From contig CATPAW010000086.1 in assembly GCA_955652255.1 (NCBI GenBank), forward strand, positions 1-5,176: a DNA stretch of 5,176 nucleotides, written 5' to 3'. This stretch comes from an uncultured Chthoniobacterales bacterium. Its GTDB lineage: Bacteria > Verrucomicrobiota > Verrucomicrobiia > Chthoniobacterales > UBA10450. Shown one piece after another: positions 1 through 5,176 of the stretch. The translations under genes and the position numbers were made by a program. Numbering within the stretch: the stretch's first letter is position 1; each line of letters begins with the position of its first letter. Below the pieces are notes generated by a model, which saw nothing but the letters and a program-made list of their open reading frames with translations, was not told the DNA's origin and did no database searches.

Positions 1-59
1 GTGAAGAGTCCGCTGGATTAAAAAACGGCTCGGGCGCTGGAAATATTGATGTGCGTAAA

Positions 60-84
60 CACGGCGACAGAGCGCCGTGGCTAC
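60..84 (-). repeat. GTAG-headed hairpin after the GT2 gene (REP-like; possible transcript end)
   Basis: A 7-base perfect stem (cacggcg at 60-66, cgccgtg at 73-79) with a 6-base loop is followed by g and CTAC at 81-84. Read on the minus strand this is GTAG plus a hairpin, the same plan as the intergenic element near 3203-3227. It starts only 4 bases after the stop codon of the GT2 gene, a usual place for REP elements, where they can protect or end transcripts. Only three T residues follow the stem on the minus strand, so it is a poor intrinsic terminator by itself. Confidence 0.5.
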
Positions 85-87
85 ATT

Positions 88-132
88 GCTATTCGACGTC
101 GATCACGCGAACGCTTTTTTGACGACGAGTGA
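88..132 (-). repeat. Direct repeat copy A, 3' end of the GT2 gene
   Basis: This stretch matches 2729-2773 at 37 of 45 positions without gaps, including 16 consecutive identical bases (88-103) that cover the stop codon. It encodes the last residues of the GT2 protein, RRQKSVRVIDVE, in the same frame as copy B. A 16-base exact match between the same in-frame position of two non-homologous genes in a 5-kb window is unlikely to be chance. Confidence 0.6.
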
Positions 133-829
133 GAATGCGTCGAAAAACCGCGATCAACCATCGGGAAAAAAAGCGAAGGGCGATTCCGAAAGACATTTTT
201 GATTGACCGCGAGCGCGATCTCGAAACTCGACCGGAATTTCGCGCACGCGCAAAGTTGAACCAGCATGGACAATTGCTTCAAAGGCTATTTTGAAGCCGA
301 CGGTCGGTGGCGCGACTTCTAGTAATCGAGCACGCGCGATGGCAAAGAAACCGGACATCGAATCGTGCACACCCGTGAGCGGATAAGCGAGCGCCGCGCC
401 GGCCCGTGACAACATCCGCCGCCAAAACGGCCACCCCGGCGTCGATCCGCCGGTTGTATAACGGCTCCCGATCACCATATCTGCCGTGCCTTCGAGCAAC
501 GGAGCTAGCAGATCGTTGATTCGTTCTGGCGGATGGCTTAGGTCTGCATCCATGATGACTATTAACTCTCCCTCCGCTGCTCCTGCGCCCAACATGATAG
601 CGGATGCCAATCCGGGCTCTCTGTGGTCTTGCTCGATCAACCGGATCGGATGATTCACCGTCAGCGAGCGAATCACATCGCGCGTCCCATCGGTCGAATC
701 ATCGTCAACAAATAGGATCTCGTGAAAGGGAACAGCGCTCGACACAATCTGCGCCACCAGCATCGCGACATTTTCCGCTTCATTACGTGTGGGAACAAGG
801 ATCGAGACGGACTTGGAAAACGTGGACAT
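89..829 (-). CDS. Polyprenol-phosphate mannose synthase-like glycosyltransferase (GT2, DPM1 type)
   Basis: This 246-residue protein is a family 2 glycosyltransferase resembling dolichyl/polyprenyl-phosphate mannosyltransferases, which move mannose from GDP-mannose to a polyprenyl phosphate on the cytoplasmic membrane face. Visible motifs in order: SILVPTRNEAEN (9-20), VDDDSTDGT (41-49), MDADLSHPPE with the metal-binding DxD (93-102), GSRY (121-124), and the DPM-like tail EIPVEFRDRARGQSKMS (197-213). There is no C-terminal GtrA or paired membrane domain; only an amphipathic, arginine-rich stretch (214-236) could touch the membrane, so it matches the short single-domain DPM1 form. The ATG start lies 21 bases after the stop of the TMTC-like gene and has no clear Shine-Dalgarno site. 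Its final residues nearly repeat the C-terminus of the PH-domain protein. Family assignment is strong; the sugar (mannose versus glucose or another hexose) is inferred from motif resemblance and the GT-C neighbour. Confidence 0.9.
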   Translation of the reverse strand: MSTFSKSVSILVPTRNEAENVAMLVAQIVSSAVPFHEILFVDDDSTDGTRDVIRSLTVNHPIRLIEQDHREPGLASAIMLGAGAAEGELIVIMDADLSHPPERINDLLAPLLEGTADMVIGSRYTTGGSTPGWPFWRRMLSRAGAALAYPLTGVHDSMSGFFAIARARLLEVAPPTVGFKIAFEAIVHAGSTLRVREIPVEFRDRARGQSKMSFGIALRFFSRWLIAVFRRILTRRQKSVRVIDVE

Positions 830-850
830 GCTTAGCGACTGTAGTAAAAG

Positions 851-2755
851 CTACTGACGCTGTCGTTCAATCGCATCGAGTGCTTCGCGTGCGATCGGCT
901 CGTTAGGCACCAATCGCAACACGGTTTGCAGGTGCGCGACCGCTTCGTCGTATCTTCCCAGCCTGATTAGGACCAGGCCGAGGTTTCGGTGGATCGCGGG
1001 GTGCTGTGGTTCGAGTTCGAGTGCTTTCTCGTATTCGCTAATAGCTTCTTCGTAGCGTTCCATCGCTGCTTTCCTATCTGCTTCCGCAGCGATCACTGCA
1101 CCTTGTTCTAAAAGCGCTTGTGCTGAGTCGATGAGATTGTTCGCCGTAAGAGTCAAAGCATTGGCGAGGTTTGTTCGCATGGTCGCGACGCCTGCACTTT
1201 TCGCGGTGGAAGATTTTTCTCCTTTTAACTGCAACGCTTTGCGGTATTCGACGATCCCTTCCTCGAACCGCTCGAGCCGGCAATAGGCCAGTCCGAGCGA
1301 GTTGTAATTGTCGGGCAGCTCCGGTTTCAGTTCGATGGCGCGTTCGAAATGCTGCGCGGCTTCCGCGAATTTCCCTTGATCGAAGAAGAGTTGTCCGATC
1401 CGGTTGTGACCCTGCCATGCGTCCGGATTCTTAGAAAAATTATCCTGCCAGAGTGTTTCTTCGTTGCGATAAATTTTCGTCCGGGCCCAGGTGTAACTCC
1501 CCATTGCGCTAATGAGGAGGGTGACAACGGCTCCGGTTACAATCTTTATCCCCCGTCGCCGCGATTCCAACAGACGCGCCACTCCCGCACTGAACAGAGC
1601 GATTAGAGAAATATCGGCGAAGTATTGGAAATGATCTGCGACGAGCGTGCCGCTGCGCGCATAAGCCATGCGCAGGAATCCAAGCACCGGCACTAGCGCG
1701 ACGACGAAGTAGGCGAAGGCAAAGAGAAAGCTGCGTGCCCAGCGATCGCGCCATCGCCAGAAGATCGACATCACGCCAATGAGCGCGAGCAAAGGCAGCC
1801 ATTCCACCGGTCGAGGCGAATCGAATCGCCAACTCGGATAGACGGCCATCAGCCGGATCGGCGCGAAAACCTTTCCCGCGTACCACCACACTGCCATTCC
1901 GGCGTTGGCGAAGCGTCGACCAAAAGATCCGAGAACAATCTCCTCCTCACCAATGCCGCGATTTTGAAACCAAAGCGTTAGCAAGCCCAACGTGACGGCG
2001 ACCAAAAAGAATGGCCAGGTTCGAATCACCTCCCGCTGAAAATGCGCGCTCCCTCGGTTGGCGGCTCGGTCCCTGCTCGCAGTGCTATTTTCGTCGAGGT
2101 TTGAACTTCGCCGCCACCAGGCGCAGAGCAAAAGTGCCACAGGCAAAAACACCACCTGTGTTTTTGACAGAAGCGCCAATAGGAAAAAAAAGAGTGACGC
2201 GACGTAAGCGACCGAGCCGCTGAGGACTCGTTTTCCCTCGATCTCAAAAAAACAGAGGAGTGAGACAAGATAGAAGAACATGGAAAGCAGATTTTTCAGC
2301 TCGGAAATCCACGCCACCGATTCCGCGTGCACCGGGTGGATTCCGAAAATCAGACCGGCCAACCACGCCCCTGGAATACCTAGCCTTCGCAAAACCGCCC
2401 AGACGAGCAGCGCGTTGGCAGACTGAAGAAGGATATTAAGGGCGTGATAACCGGCGGCATGCCCGCCGAAAAGGTGAGACTCAATCCAGAATATAGTGTT
2501 ATTGACTGGAAAATAATCTGCGGTTCTCGCTCCCGACCAAATTTCCGCCAAGCCAGAGAAACTTCGCAGCAACGGATTCGCTGTGATCAGCGATTGGTCG
2601 TCCCAAACGAAACCCCCACGGAGCGCAGGCAGGTAAGCGAGCCCGACCGCCACGACAATTACTGCGGTTCTTGCCGCGAGCTGCCAATGGTTGAATCCTC
2701 GGCGCGCGCGCCGTTGCTTCCTGGCAAGGCTATTCGACGTCGATTTCGCGGACAC
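851..2755 (-). CDS. TMTC-like multi-pass membrane glycosyltransferase (GT-C) with C-terminal TPR repeats
   Basis: This 634-residue integral membrane protein has about 8-10 hydrophobic segments (roughly residues 26-420) followed by TPR repeats (about 445-620). The basic N-terminus (KQRRARR, 13-19) precedes the first helix. The first outer loop carries FVWDDQSLITANP (49-61), whose acidic pair D52-D53 corresponds to the catalytic acidic motif of GT-C enzymes. HALNILLQSANALL (104-117), HPVHAESVAWISELKNLLS (140-158) and LSKTQVVFLPVALLL (196-210) are typical of the TMTC family. In animals TMTC1-4 are ER O-mannosyltransferases using dolichol-phosphate-mannose; bacterial members are common but functionally obscure. 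TPR units lie at about 445-478, 481-512, 525-583 (with an insertion) and 586-618. The start is GTG: no ATG or GTG occurs in frame before the first helix, and it overlaps the upstream PH-domain gene by 26 bases. The DPM1-like gene follows. Membrane/TPR architecture is certain; the transferase activity and protein acceptor are inferred. Confidence 0.87.
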   Translation of the reverse strand: MSAKSTSNSLARKQRRARRGFNHWQLAARTAVIVVAVGLAYLPALRGGFVWDDQSLITANPLLRSFSGLAEIWSGARTADYFPVNNTIFWIESHLFGGHAAGYHALNILLQSANALLVWAVLRRLGIPGAWLAGLIFGIHPVHAESVAWISELKNLLSMFFYLVSLLCFFEIEGKRVLSGSVAYVASLFFFLLALLSKTQVVFLPVALLLCAWWRRSSNLDENSTASRDRAANRGSAHFQREVIRTWPFFLVAVTLGLLTLWFQNRGIGEEEIVLGSFGRRFANAGMAVWWYAGKVFAPIRLMAVYPSWRFDSPRPVEWLPLLALIGVMSIFWRWRDRWARSFLFAFAYFVVALVPVLGFLRMAYARSGTLVADHFQYFADISLIALFSAGVARLLESRRRGIKIVTGAVVTLLISAMGSYTWARTKIYRNEETLWQDNFSKNPDAWQGHNRIGQLFFDQGKFAEAAQHFERAIELKPELPDNYNSLGLAYCRLERFEEGIVEYRKALQLKGEKSSTAKSAGVATMRTNLANALTLTANNLIDSAQALLEQGAVIAAEADRKAAMERYEEAISEYEKALELEPQHPAIHRNLGLVLIRLGRYDEAVAHLQTVLRLVPNEPIAREALDAIERQRQ

Positions 2756-2773
2756 CTTTTTGCTGACGAATGA
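2729..2773 (-). repeat. Direct repeat copy B, 3' end of the PH-domain gene overlapping the TMTC-like start
   Basis: This is the partner of the repeat at 88-132. It encodes the PH-domain protein's C-terminus RQQKGVREIDVE and its stop. In a second frame it also carries the GTG start and first codons of the TMTC-like gene, so the sequence is coding in two frames here, unlike copy A. Confidence 0.6.
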
Positions 2774-3149
2774 TTTCGACTTGATTGCGAATTTTGTCGG
2801 CCAGCCCGACCGTGCGCGGGATCGCTTCGATAAAGATGAAAGGCGAAGATGTGTCCGACGTGTTTAATTGCACGTTTTCGACGCCGGCCAGCCGGTATAA
2901 AAAGGGCTGCCGCGTCTCCAGGTCCTTCACGCGATAGAGTTCCAGCGTGTCGGTCACTTTGCTGAAAATGCCTTCTGTGATTTTGAGCCGCTCGGTCGTC
3001 AGCTCGTAGATTTTATTTTTCGTTTGGAGATAACGGGATAGCGCAATAAAGATCGGCACGATCAGCCAGCAAAAAAGAGCGCACAGAATGTACACGCCAA
3101 AGTTTTTCCATTGCGATGAGCTGCCGCGCCAGACGATCTCTTCTGCCAT
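2730..3149 (-). CDS. Membrane-anchored bacterial PH-domain protein (bPH2/DUF304, YdbT-like)
   Basis: This 139-residue protein opens with a short polar segment (EEIVWRGSSSQW, 3-14), then one long or two short hydrophobic helices (about 18-41), then a single bPH2-like domain. The domain is recognisable from YELTTERLKITEGIFSK (48-64), TLELYRVKDLETRQPF (68-83) and the GVENVQLNTSD strand (89-99), which match the usual order of the family: 'Y-x-L-T-x-x-R-L', 'x-G', 'L-x-R-V/I-x-D', 'G-x-x-V'. Such proteins are membrane-associated and mostly uncharacterised, and no enzymatic residues are expected. It is the first gene of the minus-strand unit and overlaps the start of the TMTC-like gene by 26 bases, implying co-transcription and possible translational coupling. 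The ATG is supported by the family-like N-terminus, although only 7 bases separate it from a palindromic element and no Shine-Dalgarno site is seen. A role as membrane scaffold or partner of the glycosyltransferase is inferred from position only. Confidence 0.85.
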   Translation of the reverse strand: MAEEIVWRGSSSQWKNFGVYILCALFCWLIVPIFIALSRYLQTKNKIYELTTERLKITEGIFSKVTDTLELYRVKDLETRQPFLYRLAGVENVQLNTSDTSSPFIFIEAIPRTVGLADKIRNQVEIIRQQKGVREIDVE

Positions 3150-3156
3150 GGCGAAA

Positions 3157-3230
3157 GTTGTAGCGTGTAGTGGCGGCTGTGTCAGCCGCAGTTTTGTAAA
3201 TTCGGCGCTTGTTACAAGCGCCGCTACAAC
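3157..3230. repeat. REPIN-like compound palindrome filling the divergent intergenic space
   Basis: The ends form an inverted repeat (gttgtagcg at 3157-3165 and cgctacaac at 3222-3230). Inside are two perfect hairpins: stem gcggctg/cagccgc at 3173-3179 and 3183-3189 (3-base loop), preceded by GTAG at 3167-3170; and stem cggcgcttg/caagcgccg at 3203-3211 and 3215-3223 (3-base loop), followed by CTAC (GTAG on the minus strand) at 3224-3227. A T/A-rich spacer (3190-3202) separates them. A GTAG head next to a hairpin is the hallmark of REP sequences mobilised by REP-associated tyrosine transposases, and two in inverted orientation form a REPIN/BIME. The structure is seen directly; calling it a genome-wide repeat is inferred from one copy. 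It begins 7 bases from the PH-domain ATG and ends 3 bases before the nucleotidyltransferase ATG, so it must form most of both 5' leaders. Confidence 0.7.
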
Positions 3231-3233
3231 GTG

Positions 3234-4181
3234 ATGGACGTTGCACAGGCATTCGTTTTGGGCGCCGGCCTCGGGACGCGTTTGCGTCCGTTAACCGGCG
3301 ACCTGCCCAAGCCGCTCATCCCCATTTTTCAGAAACCGCTCATCACGTTTGCCCTCGATCATCTGATTGAGTCTGGAGTTGAGCGCTTCATCATCAACAC
3401 CCATCGGCTGCCGGAATCTTTTGAACATGTTTTCCCGGAGAACAGTTACGCCGGACATTCGGTCACGCTTGTGAACGAACCGGTTCTGCTCGACACCGGC
3501 GGCGGCATCAAGAATGTGCAATCCCTTCTCGGGACGAAGCCTTTCATCGTTTACAGCGGCGATATCCTCACCGACGTCGACCTTGAGCCGCTGATCGAAG
3601 AGCACTTCCGCGCGCAAAACGATGTCACGCTGGGCTTGCGTCGAAATACCGGTTTGGGTGCCGGTGTGGTTGCGCGAAACGGACGAATCGTCGCGATCTC
3701 GAACGAATCCAATCCGACCGACAATTTTGACTACGCGAACATATCCGTCTGGAATCCTGAGATCTTTCGCAGGATCCCTTCAAACCAAAAAGTTTCGTTC
3801 ATTCCAATCGTCACGAAGTGGATTGGACAAGACGGCCGGATTGGTGGCGTCGTCCTCGAAGACGGCAAGTGGTTCAACATCGGTTCGAGAGCCGAATATC
3901 TCGAAGTCCACCACGCAATTTCAAAAGAGAGCTGGAAACCGCACTATGTGAAAACGCCCGGGTGGTCGGAGCCAATCGCAGCCAGTGCGTATGTCGATCC
4001 AACGGCGCAAGTTCGCGGCTACTCGGTAGTTGGCGCGGATTGCCGGGTGGGAGAGGACGCAATTTTGGAAGACACTATTTTGTGGCCCGGCGCACAAATT
4101 GCTTCACGAAGTAACCTCAGGGGTTGTATTGTCCGCTCCCGCTGCAAAGCGAGCGGCGTCCATTGCAACATCGATATTTAG
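3234..4181 (+). CDS. Sugar-1-phosphate nucleotidyltransferase (MurU/GDP-mannose pyrophosphorylase-like) with beta-helix tail
   Basis: This 315-residue enzyme would join a nucleoside triphosphate and a sugar 1-phosphate into a nucleotide sugar in the cytoplasm. The nucleotide-binding signature GAGLGTRLRPLT (10-21) and PKPL (25-28) are intact, followed by LDTGGGIKN (86-94), the metal-binding SGD (108-110) and WFNIGSRAEY (213-222). The LDTGGGI motif is closer to MurU (ETGGGI) than to the LGTAGA of typical GDP-mannose pyrophosphorylases. However, MurU is only about 220 residues, whereas this protein adds a short left-handed beta-helix-like tail (about 250-305, hexapeptide-like VDPTAQVRGYSVVGADCRVGEDA), as in GMPP-type enzymes. 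The ATG at 3234 is chosen; a GTG directly before it at 3231 is an alternative that adds one residue. The kinase gene follows after 5 bases, giving an expected kinase-then-nucleotidyltransferase route. The exact sugar and nucleotide (UDP-MurNAc, GDP-mannose, other) cannot be fixed from sequence. Confidence 0.9.
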   Translation: MDVAQAFVLGAGLGTRLRPLTGDLPKPLIPIFQKPLITFALDHLIESGVERFIINTHRLPESFEHVFPENSYAGHSVTLVNEPVLLDTGGGIKNVQSLLGTKPFIVYSGDILTDVDLEPLIEEHFRAQNDVTLGLRRNTGLGAGVVARNGRIVAISNESNPTDNFDYANISVWNPEIFRRIPSNQKVSFIPIVTKWIGQDGRIGGVVLEDGKWFNIGSRAEYLEVHHAISKESWKPHYVKTPGWSEPIAASAYVDPTAQVRGYSVVGADCRVGEDAILEDTILWPGAQIASRSNLRGCIVRSRCKASGVHCNIDI

Positions 4182-4186
4182 GGCCC

Positions 4187-5176
4187 ATGAGAACCGATCT
4201 CCTTCTTCGCCAGACGCGAATGCATTTTCCGCGTTTCAATGTCGATGAGGTAAAAATCACGCCAATCGAAAAAGGCGGCTCTGACCGAAAATTTTATCGA
4301 GTGAATTGCTCGCCGGCGCAGGCGCTCATCCTCGTGAAATACAATTTGGAGCGCGAAGAAAACCGGCACTACGTCGCGATCGCAAAATTTCTCGACGCCC
4401 ACGGGATTCACGCGCCGAAGATTTATTATCACGATCCGGACGAGGGATTAATCTGGATCGAGGATCTGGGCGAGCGCGACCTTTTCGGTTACCGCGGCGA
4501 AAGCTGGCTGGTGCGCCGCGCATTTTACGAATCGGCGCTGGATGAGGTCGGCAGGCTGCATCGTGTGTCCGAAATGGATTCGCGCGCGATCCGCGGCGAT
4601 TTACCGGCCGAGTTCAACGCCGCGCTCTATCTTTGGGAACAGAATTATTTTTTCGAGAACTGTCTCGGCCGCCATTTCGAGATCGACAACGTAAAGCTCG
4701 CTGCCCTCGCCGCACTGCCCGTCTTGCGCGAAATCGCGGAACGTCTCGCGGGTCTGCCGCGAGTTTTGGTGCATCGCGATTTTCAATCGCAAAACATCCT
4801 CCTGCGCAACGGCCAGGCCTATCTGATCGATTTTCAAGGAATGCGGCCCGGTCTTGCGCAATACGATCTCGCGTCGTTGCTCTATGATCCATATGTCGAT
4901 CTTGCGCGCAAAGAGCGCGACGAACTGATCGCTTATTATCGCGAGCACCAGATTAGAAATGGGATCAACATTAACGGTGAATTCGACTTCACCCTTCGAT
5001 TTTGCGCGATGCAGCGGCTGATGCAGGCTCTCGGCGCCTATGGATTTCTCGGCCTGGTCAAAGGTCACAAGCAATTTCTCGAACATGTTCCCGCGGCCGT
5101 GAAATCGCTGCGCCGCATCGTCGAACCAATCGAAGGTTTACAGCAGCTCGAAGCGTTGCTCGCTCAATTGATCTAA
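4187..5176 (+). CDS. AmgK-like anomeric sugar kinase / APH-fold phosphotransferase (COG3178)
   Basis: This 329-residue protein has an aminoglycoside-phosphotransferase/choline-kinase fold. Visible elements are a glycine-containing N-lobe loop (IEKGGSDRKFYRV, 27-39), a candidate nucleotide-contacting lysine in LVKYN (K51), IEDLGERDLF (91-100), the catalytic loop VHRDFQSQN (D198, N203) and the metal-binding LIDFQ (D215), followed by QYDLASLLYDPYVD (225-238). This arrangement is typical of COG3178, which includes Pseudomonas AmgK, an anomeric kinase for MurNAc/GlcNAc that works with MurU. Pairing with the nucleotidyltransferase 5 bases upstream supports a sugar-1-kinase role and not antibiotic resistance. 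The ATG at 4187 is chosen because the open frame before it (from 4124) lies inside the upstream gene and family similarity starts only around residue 20; an in-frame ATG at codon 12 is a weaker alternative. The stop is the last codon of the window, so the gene is complete. The sugar specificity is not determined. Confidence 0.88.
   Translation: MRTDLLLRQTRMHFPRFNVDEVKITPIEKGGSDRKFYRVNCSPAQALILVKYNLEREENRHYVAIAKFLDAHGIHAPKIYYHDPDEGLIWIEDLGERDLFGYRGESWLVRRAFYESALDEVGRLHRVSEMDSRAIRGDLPAEFNAALYLWEQNYFFENCLGRHFEIDNVKLAALAALPVLREIAERLAGLPRVLVHRDFQSQNILLRNGQAYLIDFQGMRPGLAQYDLASLLYDPYVDLARKERDELIAYYREHQIRNGININGEFDFTLRFCAMQRLMQALGAYGFLGLVKGHKQFLEHVPAAVKSLRRIVEPIEGLQQLEALLAQLI

Noticed and set aside
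60..79. Strong rho-independent terminator for the minus-strand unit
   Set aside because: The stem is good, but only three T residues follow it on the minus strand, so intrinsic termination is not supported.
1..122. Possible gene tails at the left edge (frame 1 ends in VKSPLD then stop; frame 3 stays open to 122)
   Set aside because: Too short to recognise; the frame 3 reading runs through the hairpin and into antisense of the GT2 gene, so it is probably not real.
604..906. Plus-strand open frame of 100 codons
   Set aside because: Antisense to the start of the GT2 gene and the end of the TMTC-like gene; composition is Arg/Ser-rich with no domain, as expected of a shadow frame.
2444..2773. 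Plus-strand open frame of 109 codons
   Set aside because: Antisense to the N-terminal part of the TMTC-like gene, where the conserved GT-C motifs are encoded; no family resemblance.
3157..3230. tRNA-like reading of the 74-base folded intergenic element
   Set aside because: The size and nested stems resemble a cloverleaf, but there is no T-loop GTTC motif, no D-loop signature and no CCA or anticodon arm geometry.
4124..4186. N-terminal extension of the kinase by 21 codons
   Set aside because: It sits inside the end of the nucleotidyltransferase gene in another frame, uses a non-ATG start and shows no kinase-family similarity.
4601..5086. Minus-strand open frame of 161 codons
   Set aside because: Lies wholly antisense to the AmgK-like kinase, whose catalytic motifs are intact; no recognisable domain.
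4187..5176. Aminoglycoside resistance gene
   Set aside because: The APH fold is shared, but the motif pattern and the nucleotidyltransferase neighbour fit the COG3178/AmgK sugar kinases better.

Overview
This 5,176-base window (roughly 55% G+C by eye) is densely coding. It holds five complete genes in two divergent transcription units separated by only 84 bases. No rRNA, tRNA, CRISPR array or transposase gene is visible. The gene families, the lack of clear Shine-Dalgarno sites before all five genes, and GTAG-headed palindromes filling the intergenic spaces suggest a free-living Gram-negative bacterium. My best guess is Verrucomicrobiota (soil Chthoniobacterales-like), but lineage is inferred from style and not from any marker gene.

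Minus-strand unit (transcribed from about 3149 down to 89): first a 139-residue membrane-anchored bacterial PH-domain (bPH2/DUF304, YdbT-like) protein. Next, overlapping it by 26 bases, a 634-residue multi-pass membrane protein with C-terminal TPR repeats. It has the architecture and signature motifs of TMTC-type GT-C glycosyltransferases, which in animals are polyprenyl-phosphate-mannose-dependent protein O-mannosyltransferases. Third, 21 bases further on, a 246-residue GT2 enzyme resembling dolichol/polyprenol-phosphate-mannose synthase (DPM1). The second and third genes make biochemical sense together: the GT2 enzyme would charge a polyprenyl phosphate with a sugar at the inner membrane face, and the GT-C protein would use that lipid-linked sugar on the outer face.

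Plus-strand unit (3234 to 5176): a 315-residue sugar-1-phosphate nucleotidyltransferase (RmlA/GMPP/MurU-like core plus a short left-handed beta-helix tail), then after 5 bases a 329-residue APH-fold sugar kinase of the AmgK type (COG3178). In Pseudomonas the AmgK/MurU pair converts free MurNAc to UDP-MurNAc in cell-wall recycling. Here the pair could do that, or it could convert another free sugar to a nucleotide sugar, possibly the donor for the divergent unit.

Non-coding structure: the divergent intergenic space is almost entirely a 74-base compound palindrome (two hairpins with inward-facing GTAG/CTAC heads inside an outer inverted repeat), which looks like a REP doublet (REPIN/BIME). A third GTAG-headed hairpin sits just after the stop of the GT2 gene. 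The 3' ends of the GT2 gene and the PH-domain gene also share a 45-base direct repeat (37/45 identical, 16 exact), so two unrelated proteins end in nearly the same C-terminal peptide. The leftmost ~60 bases show no supportable gene.
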